Below are positions 18,101 to 25,806 of a stretch of DNA of 64,000 nt, piece by piece. Source of the DNA: Rubrivivax gelatinosus IL144. Its GTDB lineage: Bacteria > Pseudomonadota > Gammaproteobacteria > Burkholderiales > Burkholderiaceae_C. The position numbers were made by a program, and so were the translations under genes. The notes below the pieces were generated by a model. It did no database searches. It was given only the letters and a program-made list of their open reading frames with translations, and was not told where the DNA came from. The stretch lies in contig NC_017075.1 of assembly GCF_000284255.1 (NCBI RefSeq), positions 2,170,001 through 2,234,000 on the forward strand, in the 5' to 3' direction. Position 1 is the first letter of the stretch. Each line of letters opens with the position of its first letter.

Positions 18101-20180
18101 GACGACCAGCCGCGAGTTCATCCGCGTCGAGAACATCGACGAGAAGAGCGGCGCGCTGGAGACGCTGCTGTTCGACAAGGCGGTCTACAACTCGATGAAC
18201 TGCGGCGACGGCGCCTGCCTGGGCTGCGGCGAGAAGACCGCGATCCACCTCTTCACCTCGGCCGTCGCGGCGCTGATGCAGCACCGCGTCAAGCCTTTCG
18301 TGGCCAAGCTCGACACGCTGATCGAAGGCCTGCAGCAGCATCTGCGCACCCGCCTGGCCGAGTCGGTGGACGTCTCCGACACCGGCGCCGTGCTGCGTGC
18401 CGTCGAGGCCAACGCGACGCACGACCTGACGCTGTCCAAGCTGGCCGACAGCCTGGCCGCCGGCAAGCCCTCGCAGCCGCTGGACCCGGCCTGGGTGAAG
18501 CGGGTCGCGCAGTTGCTGGAGAAGCTGAAGGACCTGCGCTGGCGTTACGTCGAGGGCCCGACCGGCCGCGGCCGCGCCAACATGGGTATCGTCAACTCCA
18601 CCGGCTGCACCTCGGTCTGGGGCTCGACCTACCCGTACCACCCGTATCCCTTCCCCTGGACCTCGCACCTGTTCCAGGACTCGCCGTCGGTGGCGATGGG
18701 CCTGTTCGAGGGCCACATGGCGAAGATGGCCGAAGGCTTCAAGACCGTGCGCATGGCCGAGATGGAGCTCGCCGGCAAGTACGTCGAGGAGCGTGACGGC
18801 AACTTCTTCAAGCGCTTCAACTGGGAACAGTTCAGCGACGAGGAGTGGAAGCTGTGCCCGCCGGTCGTCAGCCTCGGCGGCGACGGCGCGATGTACGACA
18901 TCGGCTTCCAGAACCTGTCGCGCATGCTGATGTCGGGCAAGCCGGTGAAGGTGCTGGTCGTCGACACCCAGGTCTATTCCAACACCGGCGGCCAGGCCTG
19001 CACCTCGGGCTTCATCGGCCAGGTCTCGGACATGGCGCCGTACGGCAGCGCCTGGCACGGCAAGGTCGAGCCGCGCAAGGAGATCAGCCTGATCGGCATG
19101 GCGCACCGCACCGCGTTCGTCATGCAGGGCACGATCGCCCACGCGACCAAGCTGCTCGACGGCTTCATCGACGGCCTGAACTCGCGCCGCCCGGCGCTGT
19201 TCAACGTCTACGCCGTCTGCCCGCCGGAGCACGGCGTCGGCGACGACAAGAGCGTCGACCAGAGCAAGCTGGCCGTCGAGAGCCGCGCCTACCCGCTGTT
19301 CCGCTACGACCCGGACGCCGGCGCCACCTTCGCCGAGTGCGTCAGCCTGGCGGGCAACCCGGCGATGAGCGCCGACTGGCCGACCTACAAGCTGAAGTAC
19401 CTCGACGAGAACGGCACCGAGCAGCGCATGGACCTGCCGGTGACCTTCGCCGACTTCGCCGCCACCGAGGCCCGCTTCTCCAAGCACTTCCGCAAGGCGC
19501 CGGCCGAGACCTGGAACGACGCGATGATCCCGCTGGCCGAGCTGCTGACGCTGCCGGCCGACGAGCGCGGCGGCCGCTTCCCCTACATCTGGGCGGTCGA
19601 CGCCAAGCGCCGCCTGATGCGCCTGCTGGTCGCCCAGGAACTGGTGCGCGCCTGCGAGGAACGCCAGCAGTACTGGCGCCAGCTGCGCGACCTGGTGACG
19701 CGCGAGAAGCCGGCCGACATCCCGGCGATCACCGAGCGCGTGCGCGGCGAGCTGCTGCAGAAGCTGAGCTCGGCGCTGGCGGCGCCGGCGGCTGCGGCCC
19801 CGGTGGCGGCGGCGCCGGCCCCGGTGGTCGCGGCGCCGGTCGCGCCGGCCCCGGTGCAGGCTCCGGCTCAGACGGCCCCGGCCGCCAAGCCGGCCGCCGC
19901 GGCCGCCGAGGCCCCGGTGGTCAACGGCGCGCACGAGCCGGTCTGGGTCGACAGCCCCGAGTGCTCGGCCTGCGACGAGTGCATCACGCTGGCCCCGGGT
20001 GTCTTCGCCTACGACGGCCGCCGCCGCGCGGTGGTCATCAACCCGAAGGGTGCGAGCTACTCGGACATCGTGAAGGCGGCCGAGAAATGCACCGCCGGCT
20101 GCCTGCACCCGGGAACCCCGTGGAACCCGGCCGAGCCGAACCTGGAGAAGCTCAAGCAGCGCGCGGCCAAGTTCAACTGA
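15183..20180 (+). CDS. nifJ: Giant pyruvate:ferredoxin oxidoreductase (NifJ-like) with C-terminal ferredoxin fusion
   Basis: This 1665-residue enzyme would oxidise a 2-oxoacid, most likely pyruvate, to acyl-CoA and CO2 and deliver electrons to ferredoxin. It has the N-terminal pyrimidine-binding domain (AYPITPSTQMGE, about residue 46), the central gamma domain (SIGGWGAMTTGKN), two ferredoxin motifs (CTACGKCVTACP, about residue 800; CKACGLCVNVC, about 935), the CLGCGEKT segment and the thiamine-diphosphate site (GGDGAMYDIG to SNTGGQ, about 1237-1267). NifJ proteins are normally near 1180 residues. The excess includes an insert after CLGCGEKT, an Ala/Pro-rich linker (about 1530-1580) and a terminal [4Fe-4S] domain (CSACDECITLAPGVF). 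It sits inside the rnf operon, between rnfB and rnfC. Confidence 0.88.
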   Translation: MLKKVIDYLTGDNRRDSEPQTVKYPGVRDAVDGNTAVIMVEREASDAAGAYPITPSTQMGEYWAQEVAAGHLNVSDRPLIFVEPESEHAAAGVTAGMSMTGLRATNFSSGQGIAFMHESLYATVGKRLPYVLNMGCRAITKASLNVHAGHDDYHCIDDTGFIQVMAKSATEAADLNLIARKLAELSLTPAIVGQDGFLTTHLIESARIPERELVAEYLGRPDDLIDSPTPAQAMVYGPKRRRVPAIWDVDVPLLSGSVQNQDAYMQAVAAQRPYFFDAIEALSEQCMAEYAALTGRRYGRVGGWKLEDADYVIVGMGSMVVQAEAVADYLRETRKLKVGVLNITMFRPFPGDLVGQALRGKKGVVVLERTDQPLAEDLPLMREVRASVSKALENGLAGSDALPHKNYASIAPQEMPRLYSGCYGLGSRDLQPEALIGAIENMLPGGAKKPFFYLSVDVQRDPLNPKDELHQQAVKAGYPKAAEMVVRGSENPNLMPKGAITVRMHSIGGWGAMTTGKNLAMTLFELLDYEIKANPKYGSEKKGQPTTYYLSAAPETIRVNCEYVSVDVVLSPDPAVFSHSNPLAGLKKGGVFIIQSNLGEGTWAAFPRWAQQIIVDQQIRVFYLDAFQIAREEAGSADLQLRMQGNAFQGAFFAASPVRENAGLSEEALFRAIEKQLEAKFGSKGARVVQNNVTVVRRGYDELREIVDKTVGTTAAPRAVAALPITLLRTPQGDAKSLPPVADIHRFWEQTGHFYATGKGNDNLLDPFIGASLVPAASGIFRDMTGIRFEHPEWDADKCTACGKCVTACPDSAMPGLVNKTDEVFATALNRVECGGTPTRFLRRAVRTADKKLRGLIGKGDGVAVRPLIDQAIAATVAEAPEEDREKMAAEFELLKAQLGDFKFSATKPYWQVREKKNPGSGGLFSITVNPLTCKACGLCVNVCNDGALKMVTQSEASVEQLRRDWSFWLDLPTTSREFIRVENIDEKSGALETLLFDKAVYNSMNCGDGACLGCGEKTAIHLFTSAVAALMQHRVKPFVAKLDTLIEGLQQHLRTRLAESVDVSDTGAVLRAVEANATHDLTLSKLADSLAAGKPSQPLDPAWVKRVAQLLEKLKDLRWRYVEGPTGRGRANMGIVNSTGCTSVWGSTYPYHPYPFPWTSHLFQDSPSVAMGLFEGHMAKMAEGFKTVRMAEMELAGKYVEERDGNFFKRFNWEQFSDEEWKLCPPVVSLGGDGAMYDIGFQNLSRMLMSGKPVKVLVVDTQVYSNTGGQACTSGFIGQVSDMAPYGSAWHGKVEPRKEISLIGMAHRTAFVMQGTIAHATKLLDGFIDGLNSRRPALFNVYAVCPPEHGVGDDKSVDQSKLAVESRAYPLFRYDPDAGATFAECVSLAGNPAMSADWPTYKLKYLDENGTEQRMDLPVTFADFAATEARFSKHFRKAPAETWNDAMIPLAELLTLPADERGGRFPYIWAVDAKRRLMRLLVAQELVRACEERQQYWRQLRDLVTREKPADIPAITERVRGELLQKLSSALAAPAAAAPVAAAPAPVVAAPVAPAPVQAPAQTAPAAKPAAAAAEAPVVNGAHEPVWVDSPECSACDECITLAPGVFAYDGRRRAVVINPKGASYSDIVKAAEKCTAGCLHPGTPWNPAEPNLEKLKQRAAKFN

Positions 20181-20199
20181 ACGGCGACGCGACACACCG

Positions 20200-21588
20200 A
20201 TGAAGCTGCTCAACTTCCTGCGCGGCGAGACCTTCGCGCGCGGCATCCATCCGCCGGAGCACAAGCACACGGCGGCGACGCCGATCCGGCGCCTGCCCTG
20301 GGCCGACGAACTCGTCGTCCCGCTGGCGCAGCACATCGGCAAGCCGGCCCAGGCGGTCGTGCGTGTCGGCCAGGAGGTCGTGCGCGGCCAGCCGATCGCC
20401 AAGGCCGACGGCTGGCTGTCGGTGCCGCATCACGCGCCGGCCACCGGCGTCGTCAAGGCCATCGAGCTGCGGCCCACGGCACGCGGGCCGTGGACGCCGT
20501 CCATCGTCATCCGCCCGCACGCCGCGGCGACCCAGGAAGACCTCTGGGGCGTGGCGCGCGACGCCGACGCGATGACGCCCGACGAGATCCTGCAGGCCGT
20601 CTGGGACGCCGGCCTCGTCGGCCTGGGCGGCGCGGCCTTCCCGACGCACGCCAAGCTGAAGGTGCCGCCGCAGGCCAAGGTGCACACGCTGGTCATCAAC
20701 GGCTGCGAGTGCGAGCCTTATCTGACCTGCGACCACCGCACGATGGTCGAGGAGGCGACGGCGCTGGTGCGCGGCATCGCGCTGTCGATGCGCGCCACCG
20801 GGGCCGTGCGCGCCATCGTCGGCATCGAGGACAACAAGCCCGACGCGGTGCTGGCGGTCAAGGCCGCGATCGCCCAGGCCGGGCTGGAGAACGTCTTCGC
20901 CGAGGCGGTGCCGACCAAGTACCCGCAGGGCTCGGAGAAGATGCTGATCATGTCGCTGTTCGGGGTGGAGATCCCCTCCGGGCAGCTGCCGGTGTCGCTG
21001 GGCATGGTGATGAACAACGTCGGCACGATGGCGGCGATCGGCAAGCTGCTGCCGGCCGGCCAGGGGCTGACCGAGCGTGTCGTCACGATTGCCGGCCCCG
21101 GCGTCGCCCGCCCGGGCGACTACCGCGTGCCGCTGGGCACGCCGATCTCCTTCGTGCTCGACTGGGCCGGCGCGCCGCGCGATGCCACCAGCGCCTGCCA
21201 GCTGGTGCTCGGCGGCCCGATGATGGGCCAGGCCGTCGCCGCGCTGGACACGCCGGTGACCAAGGGCGTCTCCGGCGTGCTCGTCTTCCGCCGCGAGGAC
21301 ATGGCCGAACGCGACGACCGCCGCACCTACCCGTGCATCAAGTGCGGCCAGTGCGTCGAGAGCTGCCCGATGGGCCTGAACCCGTCGGCGCTGGGCATGT
21401 TGGCGGCCAAGCGCGAGTACGACGAGATGGGCGCGCATTACCACCTCGGCGAGTGCTTCGAGTGCGGCTGCTGCACCTACGTCTGCCCGTCGAACATCCC
21501 GCTGGTGCAGCAGTTCCGCGTCGCCAAGCAGGTGCTGCGCGAACGCGCCGCGTCCGCTCCCGCCGCGCCCGCGGCCACGCGCAGCTGA
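20200..21588 (+). CDS. rnfC: Electron transport complex subunit RnfC
   Basis: RnfC is the NADH/NAD+-reacting subunit of Rnf on the cytoplasmic face. The 462-residue product has an N-terminal barrel-sandwich domain, a Nqo1-like NADH/FMN-binding region (VINGCECEPYLTCDHR, GVEIPSGQLPVSLG) and two [4Fe-4S] motifs, CIKCGQCVESCP (about 379) and CFECGCCTYVCP (about 419). It lacks the long Ala-rich C-terminal repeats of E. coli RsxC. It starts 19 bp after the oxidoreductase and ends 11 bp before rnfD. Confidence 0.94.
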   Translation: MKLLNFLRGETFARGIHPPEHKHTAATPIRRLPWADELVVPLAQHIGKPAQAVVRVGQEVVRGQPIAKADGWLSVPHHAPATGVVKAIELRPTARGPWTPSIVIRPHAAATQEDLWGVARDADAMTPDEILQAVWDAGLVGLGGAAFPTHAKLKVPPQAKVHTLVINGCECEPYLTCDHRTMVEEATALVRGIALSMRATGAVRAIVGIEDNKPDAVLAVKAAIAQAGLENVFAEAVPTKYPQGSEKMLIMSLFGVEIPSGQLPVSLGMVMNNVGTMAAIGKLLPAGQGLTERVVTIAGPGVARPGDYRVPLGTPISFVLDWAGAPRDATSACQLVLGGPMMGQAVAALDTPVTKGVSGVLVFRREDMAERDDRRTYPCIKCGQCVESCPMGLNPSALGMLAAKREYDEMGAHYHLGECFECGCCTYVCPSNIPLVQQFRVAKQVLRERAASAPAAPAATRS

Positions 21589-21599
21589 GGGCCCGCACG

Positions 21600-22745
21600 A
21601 TGAGCACCACGATCGAGATCCGCAGCGCGCCGCACATCAAGACGCAGCGCAGCGTCGAGCAGATCATGCGCAACGTCGTCGGCTCGCTGCTGCCGGTGTG
21701 CGCCTTCTTCGTCTACCAGTACGGCGTCTCGGCGCTGGCCTCGCTGGCCGTCGTCACCGCCGCCTGCCTGGCGACCGAACGTTTCTTCGTCAAGACCGGC
21801 ACCCAGTCGGGGACGCTGGCCGACTGGTCGGCGGTCATCACCGGCATCCTGCTGGCGCTGTCGCTGCCGCCGGCCTTCCCGCTGTGGATGGGCGCGGTGG
21901 CCGGCATCGTCGCGATCGCGCTGGGCAAGGCGCTGTTCGGCGGCATCGGCTTCAACGTCTTCAACCCGGCGCTGGTCGGCCGGGCCTTCGTGCAGGCGGC
22001 GTTCCCGGTGGCGATCGCCACCTACACGCCGTCCTTCCTCGACGGCCGCTTCACCAGCTTCGTGCCGAGCACGCTGGCCTGGCCGCTGATGATGCCGGCC
22101 GACACCGCCGCCTGGCTGCAGAGCCTGCACCTGGACGGCGTCACCGGCGCCACGCCGCTGGCGAAGTGGAAGTTCGAGGGCGTCGCCGCCGACCCGCTGC
22201 AGCTGCTGTCCTCGCTGTCGGGCCACATGGCGGTGGGGCCGTCGCCGCTGCTGATCCTGGTCTGCGGCGCCTACCTCGCGCTGCGGCGTTATCTGGACTG
22301 GCGCATCCCGGCGGCCATCCTCGGCAGCGCCGGCCTGACGGCCTTCGCGCTGTACGCCTGGAACCCGGCACGCTTCCCGGACCCGTTCTTCATGATGTTC
22401 TCCGGCGGCCTGATGCTCGGCGCGGTCTACATGGCCACCGACATGGCGACCTCGCCGGTGACGCCACGCGGCATGTGGGTCTACGGCGGCCTGATCGGCG
22501 TGCTGACGGTGCTGATCCGCTACTACGGCGGCCTGCCCGAAGGCGTGATGTACGCGATCCTGATCGGCAACGCCGCGTCGCCGCTGATCGAGCGCTTCAC
22601 GCAGCCGCGTCCCTTCGGCAAGAGCGGGCTGCTGCGCCCGCGCCGCGGCGCGACCTACGCGCTGCACCCCGAGTACATCTCGCGCGAGGAAGCCGGCGCC
22701 ACGACGCCGAAGAAGCGCATGCCGATCAACAAGCCCCGCAAATGA
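21600..22745 (+). CDS. rnfD: Electron transport complex subunit RnfD
   Basis: RnfD is a membrane subunit with about ten helices that carries covalent FMN. The 381-residue product has the ApbE target motif DGVTGAT (residues 179-185), so FMN should attach to Thr185. It also has the conserved GFNVFNPALVGRAF segment. Its stop overlaps the rnfG start (ATGA). An Arg/Lys-rich C-terminal tail of about 40 residues should lie in the cytoplasm. Confidence 0.94.
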   Translation: MSTTIEIRSAPHIKTQRSVEQIMRNVVGSLLPVCAFFVYQYGVSALASLAVVTAACLATERFFVKTGTQSGTLADWSAVITGILLALSLPPAFPLWMGAVAGIVAIALGKALFGGIGFNVFNPALVGRAFVQAAFPVAIATYTPSFLDGRFTSFVPSTLAWPLMMPADTAAWLQSLHLDGVTGATPLAKWKFEGVAADPLQLLSSLSGHMAVGPSPLLILVCGAYLALRRYLDWRIPAAILGSAGLTAFALYAWNPARFPDPFFMMFSGGLMLGAVYMATDMATSPVTPRGMWVYGGLIGVLTVLIRYYGGLPEGVMYAILIGNAASPLIERFTQPRPFGKSGLLRPRRGATYALHPEYISREEAGATTPKKRMPINKPRK

Positions 22746-23443
22746 ACGCGCCCCAGTCCCCGGCGGCCCTGCCGCCGCCTCCGCCGACGCCCACGCGCGC
22801 AATGATCGCGACGCTGGGCCTCGTGGCCGCGATCTGCGGCCTGCTGATCGTCACCGCCTACGAAGGCAGCCTGCCGGCGGTGAAGGAGAACCGCCGCATC
22901 GCGCTCGAACGTGCCGTCGCCAAGGTGCTGCCCGGCGCGCAGAAGACGGTCTCCTACCTCGCGCTGGCCGACGGCCAGGTCGTGCCCGGCGCGCCCGACG
23001 GCGCCCCTGCCGGCGCGCTGCCCTTCCAGGCCGCCTACGACGCGCAAGGCGCGCTGATGGGCATCGCCGCCGAAGGCGCCGCCAAGGGCTACGCCGACAC
23101 CGTGCGCGTGATGTTCGGCTACAAGCCGCAGTGCCAGTGCATCGTCGGCATCGCCGTCGTCAGCATGCGCGAGACGCCCGGCATCGGCGACAAGATCCTC
23201 ACCGACGCCGCGTTCCTGAAGAACTTCGAGGCCCTGGACGTCAAGCTCGGCGCCGACCTGAAGGGCCTGGCCAACGCGGTGAAGACCGTCAAGCACGGCA
23301 CCAAGACCGACGCCTGGCAGATCGACGCGATCTCAGGCGCCACCGTCACCTCGCGTGCGGTCGGCCGCGGCATCGACGAAGCCGCGCAGGCGCTGCTGCC
23401 GCGGCTGGTGCCCCAGCTCCAACAGATCGGAAAAGCCCCATGA
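22742..23443 (+). CDS. rnfG: Electron transport complex subunit RnfG
   Basis: RnfG is a periplasm-facing subunit anchored by one helix (about residues 20-40) that binds FMN covalently. The ApbE motif DAISGAT (195-201) marks Thr201 as the likely attachment site. The MRETPGIGDKI segment is a family hallmark. A Cys pair (Cys131, Cys133) sits in the loop before it, where many RnfG proteins have a glycine-rich stretch. A Pro-rich N-terminus precedes the helix. It overlaps rnfD and rnfE by 4 bp each. Confidence 0.92.
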   Translation: MNAPQSPAALPPPPPTPTRAMIATLGLVAAICGLLIVTAYEGSLPAVKENRRIALERAVAKVLPGAQKTVSYLALADGQVVPGAPDGAPAGALPFQAAYDAQGALMGIAAEGAAKGYADTVRVMFGYKPQCQCIVGIAVVSMRETPGIGDKILTDAAFLKNFEALDVKLGADLKGLANAVKTVKHGTKTDAWQIDAISGATVTSRAVGRGIDEAAQALLPRLVPQLQQIGKAP

Positions 23444-24126
23444 GTTCACATCACGCCCATGGCGGCGCCGCGAGCACCGGCATGACCGGCGCCTGGGAGC
23501 AGCTCACCGAAGGCGTCTGGAAGCAGAACCCGACCTTCGTGATGATGCTCGGCATGTGCCCGACGCTGGCCGTCACAGTCTCGGGCATCAACGCGCTGTC
23601 GATGGGAGTCGCCACCGCGCTGGTGCTGATCGCCTCCTGTGGCCTGGTCTCGCTGCTGCGCAACGTCGTGCCCAAGGAAGTGCGCATCGCGACCTACATC
23701 GTGATCATCGCGACCTTCGTCACCGTCATCGACTACACGATCCAGATGGTGAGCCTGAAGCTGTACGAGGCGCTGGGCGCCTTCATCCAGCTCATCGTCG
23801 TGAACTGCATCATCCTCGGCCGCGCCGAGGCGCACGCCTCGAAGAACCCGCCGATCGCCTCGATGCTCAACGCCGCCGGCATGGGCGCGGGCTTCACGAT
23901 CGGCCTGCTGTCGCTGGGCGTGGTGCGCGAGATCCTCGGCGCCGGCACGCTGTTCGGCTTCTCGCTGTTCGGCCCGCACTTCCAGCCCTGGGTCGTGATG
24001 GTGCTGCCGCCGGGCGGCTTCTTCGTGCTCGGCTCGTGGCTGCTGTTCTTCTCGTGGTGGGAAAAGCGCAAGCGCCGGCTGGCCGCCGCGGCCGCGACGC
24101 CCGCCACCGCCTCGTCGGGAGCTTGA
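23440..24126 (+). CDS. rnfE: Electron transport complex subunit RnfE
   Basis: RnfE is an integral membrane subunit related to NqrD. The 228-residue product has six predicted helices and the conserved segments NPTFVMMLGMCPTLAVT and VVNCIILGRAEAHAS, each with a cysteine that is a candidate ligand for the iron centre shared with RnfA. A His-containing N-terminal tail and a basic/Ala-rich C-terminus are extra. ATGA overlap with rnfG; 1 bp gap to rnfA. Confidence 0.93.
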   Translation: MSSHHAHGGAASTGMTGAWEQLTEGVWKQNPTFVMMLGMCPTLAVTVSGINALSMGVATALVLIASCGLVSLLRNVVPKEVRIATYIVIIATFVTVIDYTIQMVSLKLYEALGAFIQLIVVNCIILGRAEAHASKNPPIASMLNAAGMGAGFTIGLLSLGVVREILGAGTLFGFSLFGPHFQPWVVMVLPPGGFFVLGSWLLFFSWWEKRKRRLAAAAATPATASSGA

Positions 24127-24127
24127 G

Positions 24128-24709
24128 ATGGCGCACGACACCGTCTTCCAGATCTTCATCGGCGCGCTGCTGGCCAACAACTTCGTACTCGCGATGTTCC
24201 TCGGCCTGTGCCCCTTCCTCGGGGTCTCGGGCAAGCTCGACACCGCGCTGCCGATGGGCGTGGCCACGACCTTCGTGATGGCCGTGGCATCGCTGTTCGC
24301 CTTCGGGCTGAACTGGCTGCTGAGCCTGGTCGGGCTCGAGTTCCTGCGCCTGATCTCCTACATCGTCGTCATCGCCTCGGCGGTGCAGCTCGTCGAGATG
24401 GTGCTGAAGAAGTACAGCCCGACGCTGTTCCGCGCGCTCGGCATCTACCTGCCGCTGATCACGACCAACTGCGCCGTGCTCGGCGTGGCGCTGATCCAGA
24501 CCGCACGCGAGTACAGCCTGTGGCAGTCGCTGGCCTTCGCGATCGGCGGCGGCGCCGGCTTCACGCTGGCGCTGGTGCTGATGGCCGGCCTGCGCGAGCG
24601 CCTGCAGCTGGTCGAGGTGCCCGAGTTGGCACGCGGCTCGGCGCTGACGCTGATGCTCGCCGGCGTGCTGTCGCTGGCCTTCATGGGCTTCGCCGGCCTG
24701 GGCGGATGA
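24128..24709 (+). CDS. rnfA: Electron transport complex subunit RnfA
   Basis: RnfA is the pseudo-symmetric partner of RnfE and a homologue of NqrE. The 193-residue product has six helices with the conserved LANNFVLAMFLGLCPFLGVS and LITTNCAVLGVAL segments carrying the paired cysteines. Length matches E. coli RsxA (193). It is the last of the six core Rnf genes here, so B comes first and A last of these six, unlike the A-first order of gammaproteobacteria. Confidence 0.95.
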   Translation: MAHDTVFQIFIGALLANNFVLAMFLGLCPFLGVSGKLDTALPMGVATTFVMAVASLFAFGLNWLLSLVGLEFLRLISYIVVIASAVQLVEMVLKKYSPTLFRALGIYLPLITTNCAVLGVALIQTAREYSLWQSLAFAIGGGAGFTLALVLMAGLRERLQLVEVPELARGSALTLMLAGVLSLAFMGFAGLGG

Positions 24710-24710
24710 C

Positions 24711-24917
24711 ATGCTGAACTACCTCGTCGCCTTCGGCGCGATCGCCGGCCTGATGGTCGGCTGGCTCGTCGTGCAGCGCATCGCACGCGGCTACGCCGAG
24801 CGCCACCCCGAGACCGGCCCGTACCGCGAGGTCGGCTGCTCCGGCGGCTGCGGCCATTGCGGCCAGCCCTGCGAACAGCCGGCCGAGGCCCCCGTCGCGC
24901 CGCCGCGCCCGCTATGA
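24711..24917 (+). CDS. NqrM-like small Cys-rich membrane protein
   Basis: This 68-residue protein has one N-terminal membrane helix (residues 3-22) and a cysteine cluster, C43-SGG-C47-GH-C50-GQP-C54. Its design matches NqrM (DUF539), the maturation factor needed to place iron between NqrD and NqrE. Since RnfE and RnfA are the homologues of NqrD and NqrE, it may do the same for Rnf. It lies 1 bp after rnfA and overlaps the reductase gene by 4 bp, so it is tightly within the operon. Homology is judged by eye only. FeoB-associated Cys-rich proteins are an alternative match. Confidence 0.65.
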   Translation: MLNYLVAFGAIAGLMVGWLVVQRIARGYAERHPETGPYREVGCSGGCGHCGQPCEQPAEAPVAPPRPL

Positions 24918-25783
24918 GAGCCCCCGACATGACCCTCACCGATGCCCCCGTGGCCGCGTCGCAGCTCAGCGCCGCGCTCGTCTCCAGCGCGCGCATCACG
25001 CCGGCCGAATCGCCCGAAGACGTGCGCCACCTGGTCTTCGAGACCCACGACCCATCCTTCGACATCCGCCTGGGCCAGTGCCTGCGCCTGCGTGTGCCCG
25101 GCCGCTACGGCCAGGCCTGGCACGAGCGCCTGTATTCGCTCGCCGACCTGGACGTCAGCGATCCCGAACGCACCGAGTTCGCGCTGCTGGTGCGCCGCTG
25201 CCACGAGATCGACGACTTCAACGGCGAGCGCCATCCCGGCGTCGCGTCCAACTATCTCTGCGACCTCAAGCCCGGCGAGCGCATCGAGTTCAGCGGCCCG
25301 GTCGGTCACCCGTTCCCGGTGCCGCCGGACCGCCACTCGCCGATGATCATGATCGGCATGGGCACCGGCATCGCGCCGTTCCGGGGCCTGGTGCGCCGCA
25401 TCTACGAGACGCTGGGCCGCTGGGACGGCCCGGTGCGCCTGTTCTACGGCGCGCGCTCGGGGCTGGAGATGCTCTACATGAACGAGCAGAACACCGACAT
25501 CGCGCAGTACTACGACGAAGCCAGCTTCAAGGCCTTCCAGGCCGTGAGCCCGCGGCCGCACCTGAGCGTGCTGTCGGCGCTGGGGCGCAGCGTCGAGGAC
25601 AACGCCGCCGAGCTGCGCAGCCTGCTCGAGGACAAGCGTACCCATGTCTACATCGCCGGGCCCGAGGCGCTGAAGTCGGGCACCGAGGTCGCGCTGGCGC
25701 GCATCGCCGGTGCGCCCGGACGCTGGGCGCTGCTGCGCCAGACCTTCATCGCCGGCGGCCGCTGGCACGAGGTCCTGTACTGA
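24914..25783 (+). CDS. Ferredoxin-NADP reductase-like flavoprotein
   Basis: This 289-residue protein is a plant-type ferredoxin-NADP+ reductase/phenol hydroxylase reductase fold. It has the FAD motif RLYSLAD (about residues 74-80), the GVASNYLCDLKPGE segment, the NADP pyrophosphate motif MIGMGTGIAPFRGL (about 150-163) and the YGARSGLEMLY segment (about 178-188). It resembles the FNR-like domain linked to photosynthetic and Rnf systems. It could exchange electrons between ferredoxin and NADP(H), linking the oxidoreductase/Rnf ferredoxin pool to biosynthesis. The 3' end is 23 bp before apbE. A second possible ATG is at 24929. Confidence 0.82.
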   Translation: MRAPDMTLTDAPVAASQLSAALVSSARITPAESPEDVRHLVFETHDPSFDIRLGQCLRLRVPGRYGQAWHERLYSLADLDVSDPERTEFALLVRRCHEIDDFNGERHPGVASNYLCDLKPGERIEFSGPVGHPFPVPPDRHSPMIMIGMGTGIAPFRGLVRRIYETLGRWDGPVRLFYGARSGLEMLYMNEQNTDIAQYYDEASFKAFQAVSPRPHLSVLSALGRSVEDNAAELRSLLEDKRTHVYIAGPEALKSGTEVALARIAGAPGRWALLRQTFIAGGRWHEVLY

Positions 25784-25806
25784 ACGCCGCGCGCGAAGGA
25801 AACAAG

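Noticed and set aside
15018..20402. Open frame of 1794 codons on the minus strand
   Set aside because: It runs antisense to the NifJ-like gene and has a low-complexity His/Arg/Ala/Gly composition without domains. Such frames arise from third-position GC bias.
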